Assembly (NCBI GenBank): GCA_964639895.1
Contig: CAZXEJ010000009.1
Coordinates: 1 to 58,309, forward strand
Length of the DNA: 58,309 nt
Source: CAZXEJ01 sp964639895
Lineage (GTDB): Bacteria > Desulfobacterota_D > UBA1144 > Nemesobacterales > JADFKM01
Reading direction: 5' to 3'
This document shows, in pieces, positions 37,222 to 45,421 of the stretch; position 1 is the first letter of the stretch, and each line of letters opens with the position of its first letter. A program made the translations under genes and the position numbers. A model generated the notes under the pieces. That model searched no databases, was not told the DNA's origin, and saw only the letters and a list, made by a program, of their open reading frames with translations.

Positions 37222-39270
37222 ATGGCTTCGACCATCCCGGCACGAGTGCTGTTCGTCATACCGCTCCTCTACCTCCTCTATCCCTGCGCCGCATCTTCGC
37301 CCTCCCGCACGACAGCCGCAGAGGCGTACGCGGCCGACTGCCAGGCTCGGCTGCAACCGATCGACGACGAACGACCCGAAGGCGTGGCCGGGCGCCTGCG
37401 CACCGCGTACTGCCACCTCAAGGCGGGCCGCTTCGAGGAAGCCCAGCAGATTCTCGCCACGCTCGGTGACGAGGCCTCGCTCGTCAGTGAATACGTATCC
37501 TACTACCAGGGAGTAGCCGCCATGAGACGGGGGCGATGGAACGAGGCCGCCCGCCACTTCTACGCAACCGTCCTCGCCGAGCCCGCCCGTGCACTGCGAG
37601 ACGAAGCACTGCTGGGGCTGGGGCGTGCATATCACGAGTCGGGCTACTTCAAGGGTGCCGTAACCACTTACAAGAAGCTCTATCTAGTGGCCGGAAGTGA
37701 CGAGATGAAGGCAACGGCGCTCGCCGGTGCGGCCGATGCCCTCTCGGCCTTGGGGGATCATGCCGGAGCAGCCCAAGAGTACAAGAGGCTGTGGATCGAG
37801 CACCCCGATACGGAGGCCGCCTCAAGGGCGCTGGCCAAGGCGATCCATGAAAGCGAGCTCGCGGGCGTGCCGCTGCGGGTGAGCAAGGCCGAGAGGCGCG
37901 CACTGGGCGACAGGCTGTTCCGATTGGGACGGTGGGCCGAAGCGTTAGAGCAATACGAGAGGGCCGAGCCCACGGACGGTGTCCTCATCAACATGGCGAT
38001 AGCACGCTACAGAACGGGCGACATCGACGAGGGACTCCGCCTGCTGCGCAAGGTAAGGAGCGCGCGCAGCCTGTGGTGGCAGGCTACTCTCCACATAAGG
38101 AGCGGCGATACGGAGAAGGCCCTGCGCACTCTGGTCTCCATTGCGCGGCTCTACCCATCGAGCCCCCTCGCCCCGGAGGGGCTCTACAGGGCAGCCAGGC
38201 TTCGGCAGATGGAGGAGCAGTGGGATAAGGCCCTCAAGCTCTACAGGAAATTGATTGCGTCCTTCCCCCGACACCGCCGGGCCAAGGACGCACAGTGGGA
38301 GACTGCATGGATCTCCTACCGGCGCGGCCGCTACCGCGAGGCCGCACGCGGCTTTGCACGGCTCGGCGACAGCCGCGGCGAGTACTGGCGCGCTCGCGCG
38401 CTGGAGAAAATGGGGAGCAACGATGAAGCACGCCGAGCGTACTCCCGCCTGGCCTCATCGAGGCCCGGCGACTACTACGCATTCCTGGCACGGCAGAGGA
38501 TCGGCGCACCCACCCCCCCAGGTTGGACCGCGCCGGAGGCCGGTGCCGCTGGCGCTACGGCCGACCCCGACCCCGCTTACGAATCCGACATATGGATTCG
38601 GAAGGCCAAGACGTTGGTTGCGGCCCGCATGTACGCCGACGCGCTGGGGGCACTGGAGATGGTTGACACGAGCAAGCTGGATGAGCGCTCCATACGAAGG
38701 CTGGGCCGTCTGTTCGAGATGGCCCAGGCACCCTACAAGACGATAAAGCTCGCCTCACTCCTGGACGGCCCCGCACGACTGGCGCTGGCCTACCCACGCG
38801 GAATGAGGGAGTGGGTAGCCCGTTACGCCGCCGCCTACGGCGTCGATGAAGACGAGATCTTCTCCATCATACGCGAGGAAAGCCACTTCAACCCCCGCGC
38901 CGTATCACGCTCCGGGGCGGTTGGGCTGATGCAGATCATGCCCCAGACCGCCCTCATGGTCGCGCGCCTGGAGGGATTGAACGACTTTTCCCTCAAGCAG
39001 CTCTATTCCCCGCCTACGAACCTCCTCATCGGGACGGCCTACTTCAAGAGGCTCGTCGAGCGGTTCGACGGACGCACCGTCTACGCCATCGCGGGTTACA
39101 ACGGCGGCCCTCACAACGTCGAGCGATGGTTGGCCGAGTTCGGACACCTGGAGGCGGACGAGTTCGTCGAAGAGATCCCCTATAGAGAAACCAGAAACTA
39201 CGTCAAGAAGGTGCTCGGGAGCTACGGCGTCTACACGGCCCTGCACGCCAGCGAGGTGTCGCGCAACTAG
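37222..39270 (+). CDS. Soluble lytic murein transglycosylase (Slt70-like) with TPR-type helical repeats
   Basis: The 682-residue protein has a signal peptide (about 1-26), a long alpha-superhelical region with TPR-like repeats (about 60-480), and a C-terminal SLT domain. The catalytic Glu lies in IIREESHFNPRAVSRSGAVG, followed by LMQIMPQTA and the AGYNGG motif. It cleaves the glycan strands of peptidoglycan in the periplasm and forms 1,6-anhydromuramic ends. GGGGAG precedes the ATG. Its stop overlaps the convergent hisH stop in the shared bases CTAG. Confidence 0.93.
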   Translation: MASTIPARVLFVIPLLYLLYPCAASSPSRTTAAEAYAADCQARLQPIDDERPEGVAGRLRTAYCHLKAGRFEEAQQILATLGDEASLVSEYVSYYQGVAAMRRGRWNEAARHFYATVLAEPARALRDEALLGLGRAYHESGYFKGAVTTYKKLYLVAGSDEMKATALAGAADALSALGDHAGAAQEYKRLWIEHPDTEAASRALAKAIHESELAGVPLRVSKAERRALGDRLFRLGRWAEALEQYERAEPTDGVLINMAIARYRTGDIDEGLRLLRKVRSARSLWWQATLHIRSGDTEKALRTLVSIARLYPSSPLAPEGLYRAARLRQMEEQWDKALKLYRKLIASFPRHRRAKDAQWETAWISYRRGRYREAARGFARLGDSRGEYWRARALEKMGSNDEARRAYSRLASSRPGDYYAFLARQRIGAPTPPGWTAPEAGAAGATADPDPAYESDIWIRKAKTLVAARMYADALGALEMVDTSKLDERSIRRLGRLFEMAQAPYKTIKLASLLDGPARLALAYPRGMREWVARYAAAYGVDEDEIFSIIREESHFNPRAVSRSGAVGLMQIMPQTALMVARLEGLNDFSLKQLYSPPTNLLIGTAYFKRLVERFDGRTVYAIAGYNGGPHNVERWLAEFGHLEADEFVEEIPYRETRNYVKKVLGSYGVYTALHASEVSRN

Positions 39271-39932
39271 TTCCCTCGGCCCGCCGCGGCGGCCGGGCGT
39301 CGCCGCTGGCCGCTCAGGCGGCAATAGTTGTCCAGAAACCGAAGGCCCAGGGTGCCGCTTTTTTCCGGATGGAACTGCACGGCCACGACGTTGCGCCACT
39401 TGAGGACCGATGCGAAAGTGACGCCGTAGGTGGTCCGGCCCAACACCACCGACTCGTCCTCGGGCGAGGCGTAGTAGGAGTGTACGAAGTAGAACCTGCT
39501 CCCGGCGGGGATACCGTCGAAGAGGGGAGTGGACCCGGCAAGCTGCACCGTGTTCCACCCCATATGCGGCACCTTGAGGCGCGGCCGCGACGCGGGGCCC
39601 CCCCGGCGGAACCCCACCACCTTGCCCCGGAGGACGCCCAACCCCTCGACGCCCGGCGACTCTTCGCTTCCCTCGAACAGCACCTGAAGACCGAGACATA
39701 TGCCGAGAAACGGCTTTCCTCCGCGCAGGTGCTCGAGCAAGGGCTCTATGAGACCGTATCGATCGAGGTTGCGCATCGAATCACCGAACGAGCCCACACC
39801 AGGCAACACCAATACGTCGGATGCAGCGATCACGTCGGCGTCTCTGCTCACCGTGACGTCGTAGCCCAGCCGCTCGATCGCCTTCTCGACGCTCCTGAGG
39901 TTGCCCATGCCGTAGTCGACGACGCAGACCAT
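39267..39932 (-). CDS. hisH: Imidazole glycerol phosphate synthase, glutaminase subunit
   Basis: The 221-residue class I glutamine amidotransferase has VVDYGMGNLRSVEKAIERLG, LPGVGSFGD, the nucleophile in GICLGLQVLFEGSEE, and the His/Glu pair in FHPEKSG. It releases ammonia from glutamine for HisF in histidine synthesis. It starts four bases after the hisB stop, so both are co-transcribed. A short Ala/Gly/Arg tail extends past the usual end. hisF is not in the window. Confidence 0.96.
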   Translation of the reverse strand: MVCVVDYGMGNLRSVEKAIERLGYDVTVSRDADVIAASDVLVLPGVGSFGDSMRNLDRYGLIEPLLEHLRGGKPFLGICLGLQVLFEGSEESPGVEGLGVLRGKVVGFRRGGPASRPRLKVPHMGWNTVQLAGSTPLFDGIPAGSRFYFVHSYYASPEDESVVLGRTTYGVTFASVLKWRNVVAVQFHPEKSGTLGLRFLDNYCRLSGQRRRPAAAAGRGN

Positions 39933-39936
39933 GGCG

Positions 39937-40527
39937 CTACAGCCTCCCCTTGGTCGAGGGCACCGCGCCGCCCAGCCTTTGTTCGATGGAGGTCGCGCTA
40001 TCGAGTGCCCTTGCGACGGCCTTGAAAGCGGCCTCGATCACGTGATGGAGGTTGTTGCCGTAGCGCAACTCGATGTGCAGGTTGCACTTGAGCGACGAGG
40101 CAAGCGACTTGAAGAACTCCTCGCACAACTCGGCGTCGAACCCCCCCACGCTGCCGCCGGCCAGTCCCATCCTGTAGACGAAGTAGGGGCGTCCGCTCAA
40201 ATCTACGGCCGCCTGCACCAAGGCATCGTCGAAAGGCAGCAGACACTCGCCGAACCGCCGTATCCCGCCCTTTTCCGAAAGGGCCTCGGCGAACGCTTCA
40301 CCGAGAGCCAACCCTACGTCCTCGACCGTGTGGTGGTAGTCCACTTCGAGGTCGCCCACGGCGCGCAGCTTGATGTCGAAGAAACCGTGCTTTGCGAACT
40401 GTGCCAGCATGTGGTTGAAGAATGGGATTCCCGAATCCAGATCGAACTCCCCCGTACCGTCGACATTGAGCTCCACCGTTACGTCGACCTCGGAGGTCTT
40501 CCTCCTAAGCTTGGCCCTGCGCTCCAT
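39937..40527 (-). CDS. hisB: Imidazoleglycerol-phosphate dehydratase
   Basis: The 196-residue protein is a monofunctional IGP dehydratase without the phosphatase domain found in enterics. Metal-binding motifs are FFNHMLAQFAKHGFFD and DYHHTVEDVGLALGEAF, with the end segment NLHHVIEAAFKAVARAL. It dehydrates imidazole glycerol phosphate in histidine synthesis. ATG 40527 follows AAAGGAG; the frame extends upstream without conservation. Confidence 0.97.
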   Translation of the reverse strand: MERRAKLRRKTSEVDVTVELNVDGTGEFDLDSGIPFFNHMLAQFAKHGFFDIKLRAVGDLEVDYHHTVEDVGLALGEAFAEALSEKGGIRRFGECLLPFDDALVQAAVDLSGRPYFVYRMGLAGGSVGGFDAELCEEFFKSLASSLKCNLHIELRYGNNLHHVIEAAFKAVARALDSATSIEQRLGGAVPSTKGRL

Positions 40528-40558
40528 GGGGACGCTCCTTTGGGGAGAGATAACCTGT

Positions 40559-40587
40559 ATCATAGCTGAACCGATCGGTTTTTCCAA
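40559..40587 (-). promoter_or_regulatory. hisB promoter with palindromic operator in the spacer
   Basis: On the minus strand TTGGAA (40587-40582), a 17-base spacer and TATGAT (40564-40559) form a promoter. The perfect 12-base palindrome AACCGATCGGTT (40569-40580) lies within the spacer, where a bound repressor would exclude polymerase. Confidence 0.55.
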
Positions 40588-41023
40588 CCCGGCTGCACCG
40601 TGGCAGCACAGCCGCATCGGGTGGCGACGGGAGGTAAGGTACACAGAGCGCAGGGCATGCAGGACGACCAGGCGGGCGTACAGACGTAGAGCCGTGGGGG
40701 CTCAACGAAAGGAAGTCTAAACAGAAGTGGTCACTCACAGCGGGCCGGCGAGCCCGAAGGAGGAGATAACGGCGCCGCACCGGGCACAGAACCGTGCTCA
40801 GGGGCCGACGCAGGAAGCGGTGGTCGGAACACTTGAGGGCGTGGGTAAAAAACTATGTGCACCCAATACCCCAACGGGGGATAGGGCCGACGAGGGAACA
40901 AATCCCGAGCCCTCCGTCCACGTCGGGGGTGGGACGGACGAACGGCGGCACTCATCAAGCGGGGGGGCGCCATGGCGGCGCTGCATCGGCACCCTTCGGG
41001 CGAGCGGCCGCCCCACGTCGTCT
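40588..41023. other. Gene-free stretch
   Basis: Beyond the hisB promoter I see no ORF with plausible codon use and no RNA. Confidence 0.5.
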
Positions 41024-41821
41024 TCACCTGCGGCCGAGCAGGAGATCCAGCACCACCCGGTCCACGTCGTCCTGGCGCTCCCTCCAGAAGCCGTGGCCTG
41101 CATCCTTGAACTCGACCGCCGTGGCGCCGGGAATGAGCGAGGCCAGCTCCCTTGAGCGCTCGGGGCTCACTATCAGATCGCGCTCTCCATAGATGACGAG
41201 CGTGGGGCACCGTATGGCGCCAACGAGCGCGCGAGCGTCATGGCGCTCGCAGGCCAGGTTCTGGCGCACGTACCCCCTCACGCTCTCTTCCGACTCGTCG
41301 ACCGCCTCCATGGCCTCGCGAATGCGTCCCAGGTTGCGCTCGATGTAGCGCCGGGAATAACCCCAGAACAACGCCCCCAGCCATACGGCCTTCATCCCCT
41401 GTCGGAGGGCGGTCTGACGGCCGAATCGAAGTATCTCGTTGCCCACCTCGTCTCTCGATGCGGCGGTGCAGCCGAGGACGAGCTTCCTCACCCTGGAGGG
41501 ATGGTCGATGGCAAGCCACTGCGCTATCATACCGCCCATCGACTTGCCCACCACGTGTGCCGTCTCGATACCGAGCTCATCCATGAGACGGGCCGTATCG
41601 TCGGCCATGCCGCGCAGCGAGTACTCCTCGTCGGGCTTGTCCGTCCTGCCGGCACCGCGATTGTCGAAGACCAGTACGCGGAAGTAACGGGAATATATCG
41701 GTACCTGCTGGGCCCAGCTTGCAACCTGGCTGCCGAGGCCACCGATGAAGACGACCGTCTCCTCACCCCGGCCGTGGAGTTCGTAATATATCCTGATCCC
41801 GTTTACCCGTGCAAAGGGCAT
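41024..41821 (-). CDS. Alpha/beta hydrolase
   Basis: The 265-residue single-domain hydrolase has the oxyanion region VVFIGGLGSQVASWAQQV, the nucleophile elbow GKSMGG, an acid in YGERDLIVSPE and the His in DAGHGFW. The set resembles 3-oxoadipate enol-lactonase-like or short esterase-type hydrolases, but substrate cannot be inferred. GAAGGAG overlaps the ruvX stop region, seven bases of spacing, indicating an operon with translational coupling. Confidence 0.92.
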   Translation of the reverse strand: MPFARVNGIRIYYELHGRGEETVVFIGGLGSQVASWAQQVPIYSRYFRVLVFDNRGAGRTDKPDEEYSLRGMADDTARLMDELGIETAHVVGKSMGGMIAQWLAIDHPSRVRKLVLGCTAASRDEVGNEILRFGRQTALRQGMKAVWLGALFWGYSRRYIERNLGRIREAMEAVDESEESVRGYVRQNLACERHDARALVGAIRCPTLVIYGERDLIVSPERSRELASLIPGATAVEFKDAGHGFWRERQDDVDRVVLDLLLGRR

Positions 41822-41828
41822 AGACAGA

Positions 41829-42254
41829 TCACTCCTTCTCGCCCGCTTCGAGCGCCCTGAGATAACCGCTCAGTATAAGGGAGGCCGCCACCTTGTCGCG
41901 CACACGCTTGCGCCTCTTGCGGCCGAGGGCGGCCTCTATCAACACCTGGTCGGCCTCGCGCGTACTGAAACTCTCGTCCCAGTGCACGACGGGTACGCCG
42001 ACGGCCTGCTCCAACATGCGGCCGAACCTCACAATCCACCGCCCCCTACCCCTGAGCCTACCCTCCTCGTCGTACGGCACACCGAGCACTATCCGCTCCG
42101 GCCTGTACAGCTTGATGAGCTCCCGCAGGGCCGCGAGCAATCCCTCGTCGTCCGACCTCTCGAGGGTTGCGACACCGGATGCCGCGATACCGAGCTCGTC
42201 GCTTACGGCGACGCCAACCCTCTTGGTTCCCATATCGAGTGCCATAACCCGCAT
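41829..42254 (-). CDS. ruvX: RuvX/YqgF family RNase H-like protein (putative Holliday junction resolvase/pre-16S nuclease)
   Basis: The 141-residue protein has the RNase H-like start VMALDMGTKRVGVAVSDELG, the VLGVPYDEEGRLRGRG segment and WDESFSTREADQVL, which hold the conserved acidic residues. YqgF matures the 5' end of 16S rRNA in E. coli; a Holliday junction role is proposed in other bacteria. ATG 42254 gives a normal-length protein; no strong ribosome site is visible. Confidence 0.93.
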   Translation of the reverse strand: MRVMALDMGTKRVGVAVSDELGIAASGVATLERSDDEGLLAALRELIKLYRPERIVLGVPYDEEGRLRGRGRWIVRFGRMLEQAVGVPVVHWDESFSTREADQVLIEAALGRKRRKRVRDKVAASLILSGYLRALEAGEKE

Positions 42255-42738
42255 CACGTACCTATGAAAGTCTACCAGAACACCGTGCCGCACGGCGGCA
42301 GGGAGGCCGTGGCGGCGGGGCGCGGTGGAGTCGCTGGCCCCCTCGAGAGCCGCGGTGCACGCCAAAGACTGCGGAAGACGTTATGCGACGGAGAAGATAC
42401 GGCAGCGGCGCGCGCAGGACGTGCCACGTACGGCGCGGCCAACGCTCACGGTACCATGCCACCCTTCTCCGCGAGCGTTAAGAGAAAGGCGGCCTCTACC
42501 CCACTTGCACCTCAGCTACGCACGGGGGTAGAGTTTCCCACCAAGCCAGTGGACCTACATCCATCAGACTGCCCCGTTGCCATGATATAGAAACACGCTT
42601 GGCGCAGGGCTAGCCTGTATCGGCGGCACCAAGTCGCAAGCTGAGCCGAGCCACGGCACACTCGGCCGTCCATCCCCACTTCAAACCGGCACCCGGAGCA
42701 GATGGGCCACACACCTTGCCGGCAAGGTAGGGACCCGG

Positions 42739-42820
42739 GGGGCACGAGCCGGTGGGGTACTCGACGTACATGTTGTCGTAGGCCTCGGCCAAGGTGTCCC
42801 AGGCCTCTTTGCGTTGCATG
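42739..42820 (-). pseudogene. Possible relict of a protein N-terminus
   Basis: The minus strand encodes MQRKEAWDTLAEAYDNMYVE with codons (GAG, GCC, TAC, GAC) typical of real genes here. The tract resembles the start of a small methyltransferase, but the downstream frame quickly degenerates. It may be a decayed gene or chance. Confidence 0.25.
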
Positions 42821-43502
42821 TCGGCGGGTCGGTCCCGGGCTTCTCGCAGAGGGAAGGCCCTCACTGCGCTTGCGTGGGCATCGTGATGTGGACCCCTTTC
42901 AGCTCAGGCCTCAAGTCCACGCATCCCCACACGAGAGGTCTCCCGATGGGCATCGTCGCCGATCCCGCGCCTCTTCCCACGTCCCCCACACACGCGCGGG
43001 CTCAGCTCTCTTCCACAGCAGGACGTTCCACACGACGACTCGCCAACCCACGCGGCTCCTATACAGTATCGCCACCGGCCCGGAGCTACCTACGGCGAGC
43101 ATGCTCATTCCCCCATGAGAACGGTTGAGCACGCCTGCTTCCCCGCTCTCGGCCCCACACCGCCATCTACCTTCGTCCCCCGACCACGGCGGCGGTACCG
43201 CGCCCTCACCGCACCGAAAAAAAGAGGAAGGATGGGATCAACACGTAGAGCCGCCCGAAGAAGCACGCCCCACCGCACAGGGGAGGCGGGCAACCCGCCT
43301 GCTCGGCCCACCTCGATCCCCGACCGGCTCGTTGGGTGGGATGGGTTTTCCTTGCTCGCCTTACCCCCTAGAGGCACACCCCATCTACACGTCGCCGAGC
43401 AAGGAAGCGCTCGGCGAGAAGTGGGGTGGTCGGTGCACGGCCGACGCCAGCCGGCGGGATGTGAGGTGGCATGAGCGTAGAAAAGGGATTACAATAAATG
43501 TG

Positions 43503-43547
43503 TGGACTGAGATAAATAATAATGTATACTTCTTGGTAACTATTACC
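43503..43547 (+). promoter_or_regulatory. Ferritin promoter and operator
   Basis: TGGACT (43503-43508), a 16-base spacer and TATACT (43525-43530) precede the perfect inverted repeat GGTAACTATTACC (43535-43547), which covers the expected transcript start. AGGAGG follows just before the ATG. The palindrome is not a standard Fur box. Confidence 0.55.
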
Positions 43548-43562
43548 ATTTAGGAGGCGATC

Positions 43563-44072
43563 ATGTTGTCAAAATCCCTAGTTGACTCGATCAACGAACA
43601 GATAAAGAGTGAACTCTACTCCTCGAATCTGTATCTCTCGATGAGCGCATACAGCGACAGCCTTAACCTTACGGGCTTTGCGAAATTCTTCCACGAGCAG
43701 AGTGAAGAAGAGCGGGAACACGCGCTCAAGCTGTTTGACTACCTACTCGATCGGAATGCCCAGGTGGAGATAAGGGCCATCGACGAGGTCCCATCCAGGT
43801 TTTCCTCGGTCGAGGCAATGTGCAAGGCCTTCTACGACCACGAGAAGGTCGTAACGAGCAACATAAACGACCTCTACCACCTGGCGCAGAACGAGAACGA
43901 CTATCCCACGCAGGTCATACTGCAGTGGTTCATCACCGAGCAGATAGAGGAGGAAAAGACCGCTCTGACGCTGCTTGAACGCGTACGTATGGCAGGCGAC
44001 GACGCGGCAGCCCTGCTCATAATCGACGGAGAGCTCGCCGAATCGGAGGGGGAAGAGACCGTGGAAGCGTGA
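43563..44072 (+). CDS. Ferritin (FtnA-type)
   Basis: The 169-residue protein is a non-haem bacterial ferritin. The ferroxidase centre is visible in NEQIKSELYSSNLYLSMSAY (Glu17), EQSEEEREHALKL (Glu/His) and WFITEQIEEEKTAL (Glu/Gln). It forms a 24-mer that oxidises and stores iron in the cytosol. A short acidic tail (ELAESEGEETVEA) extends the C-terminus. The strong ribosome site and AT-rich promoter suggest high expression. Confidence 0.96.
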   Translation: MLSKSLVDSINEQIKSELYSSNLYLSMSAYSDSLNLTGFAKFFHEQSEEEREHALKLFDYLLDRNAQVEIRAIDEVPSRFSSVEAMCKAFYDHEKVVTSNINDLYHLAQNENDYPTQVILQWFITEQIEEEKTALTLLERVRMAGDDAAALLIIDGELAESEGEETVEA

Positions 44073-44238
44073 CGGTCCACGACGCTACAGACCTGCGATG
44101 CTCGAGGGGGGGCGGGGGATCGCCACCAAATCCCATCCTGCGTGCCACCGGCCCTCCAAACGTTCCCACCAACCGGGGGGCCCCGAGCACGAGGGGACGG
44201 CTGACCACTCCGAGCTGCGGCGTCCGCCCGCACATGCC

Positions 44239-44267
44239 TTGACTTTGGGTCAAAGTGAACCTATAAT
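44239..44267 (+). promoter_or_regulatory. Consensus sigma-70 promoter before the riboswitch
   Basis: TTGACT (44239-44244), a 17-base spacer and TATAAT (44262-44267) place the transcript start near 44274, just ahead of the aptamer. Confidence 0.85.
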
Positions 44268-44285
44268 GCAAAATGAGGTAGGTAT

Positions 44286-44381
44286 CACGCTGAAAAGGGC
44301 AAACCATCCGAAAGGGTGGGACGCAAAGCCTACGGCCTACGGGGAGGTAGAGATCCCTAGGGCGGCTGGGTTACCAGAGTG
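44286..44381 (+). ncRNA. Cyclic di-GMP-I (GEMM-I) riboswitch aptamer
   Basis: The core AGGGCAAACC, the hairpin ATCCGAAAGGGT, GGGACGCAAAGCC, a GGCCT partner strand and the tetraloop-receptor end CTGGGTTACC match GEMM-I element by element. The closing stem pairs CACGCTG (44286-44292) with CAGAGTG (44375-44381). The base matching G20 of the Vibrio Vc2 aptamer is G (44298), and the A47 equivalent is kept, favouring c-di-GMP over cGAMP. No T-run terminator follows. A hairpin CCGCATC/GATGCGG (44513-44519/44536-44542) and a GTCC/GGAC pair near the ribosome site could act as the expression platform. Confidence 0.93.
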
Positions 44382-44578
44382 AGGATCATCTTATGTACCT
44401 TTAGATCGTTCCCTCTTTAGTAGATCCGGCCAAAGCGGACTTCCATCTCGTAGGTGACCGGAGCCCCGAGGTCCTTCCTGAAGGGTCGAGAGGCGGTTGG
44501 TGCTGTGTCATTCCGCATCAGGCATTACAGCCGTGGATGCGGACCAGTCCGTATACGAGGACGAAGGAGCGGCTAGAG

Positions 44579-45070
44579 ATGGAGACCGCCATAAAATTTC
44601 TCCTTGCCCTCACGATAGCCGTCGTCACGGTGGATTTGACGAAACCGAACTTCTTCGTCTCCCTGTTCGAGGGCTTCCAAACGGAGCACCATGCAAGTGA
44701 AAGCTTCAAGCCCGCCACCGACCAGAGAGAGGAGTTCTTCAACATAGAAGGGATAGCCGAGCGGTTCAACCGCCCGCCGGCCCGCCACGAAGAGACGATA
44801 GTAAACGTAGTGAGGCCGCCCCGCCCCACGGTCACCGACGCATCTCATCTGTTGTGGCAGAACAGTTATGAACCCCCCAGGCTCTATTCCCCCGAGTCCT
44901 ACTCGCTGGCACAGCGCTACTCGTTGGAGGAACTGTCGAAGCTCACCGCCGAAAGGTTAAGAAGGTACCACGTCCTGCTGAACGACGGCGCAACGAAGGA
45001 CGAGGTGAACAAGGCCTATGACGACTACATCGTTTACCGGAACGCTCTGGCCATCAAGAAAGGCAACTGA
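44579..45070 (+). CDS. Small exported protein of unknown function under c-di-GMP riboswitch
   Basis: The 163-residue protein begins METAIKFLLALTIAVVTVDL, a signal peptide or N-terminal anchor, then a Pro-rich polar middle and a helical C-terminus (SLEELSKLTAERLRRYHVLL). I do not recognise a family. GAAGGAG lies nine bases before ATG 44579; an in-frame ATG at 44537 has no ribosome site and would mask the signal. The riboswitch suggests a role in surface attachment, matrix or motility, but that is inference from regulation only. It is followed by a gap, so it is probably monocistronic. Confidence 0.8.
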   Translation: METAIKFLLALTIAVVTVDLTKPNFFVSLFEGFQTEHHASESFKPATDQREEFFNIEGIAERFNRPPARHEETIVNVVRPPRPTVTDASHLLWQNSYEPPRLYSPESYSLAQRYSLEELSKLTAERLRRYHVLLNDGATKDEVNKAYDDYIVYRNALAIKKGN

Positions 45071-45421
45071 GCCGTCGCGAGTCCTCAGGCGCCCCGATCA
45101 CACGTAAGCCGCCTCGCTTGCACGCTCCCGAGAGCATCAAGCGACAAGTCCCCTGCCGCGCAAAACCGCCCCCACCCTCGCCTTCCGCCTCGACACCGCA
45201 CACACCGCCTCCCTCCGACGCCCCACCAACGGTGGGATGGAGGGACTACCCACACCCCGGCGCCTTCCCCACACACTCACCCTACCGCCCTTCACCGCAT
45301 CCCTATCGCAAGCAGCAGCGCGGAAGTTCCGCTGAGCGTACACGCCCCTCTCCGGCGTCTCCACCTCGGCACCACATGTATTACGGCCTTCCGCCTGGCA
45401 GAGACCCGTCTCTCGGGTCGC
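45071..45421. other. Gene-free stretch, C-rich
   Basis: About 350 bases between convergent genes, dominated by C/A-rich words on the + strand. No terminator-like hairpin with a T-run is seen. Confidence 0.5.

Larger units (their letters stand above)
42255..43562. other. Longest gap: gene-free except a gene fragment and the ferritin promoter
   Basis: About 1.3 kb. Most of it is C-rich on the + strand without plausible ORFs. One short minus-strand segment looks like coding debris (listed separately). The last 60 bases are AT-rich and hold the ferritin promoter. Confidence 0.5.

Noticed and set aside
43510..43550. Fur box at the ferritin promoter
   Set aside because: GATAAATAATAATGTATAC only loosely resembles a Fur box; the clear palindrome is GGTAACTATTACC, which is not Fur-like.
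44296..44300. cGAMP-specific (GEMM-Ib) variant of the riboswitch
   Set aside because: The selectivity base is G, not the A seen in cGAMP-binding members.
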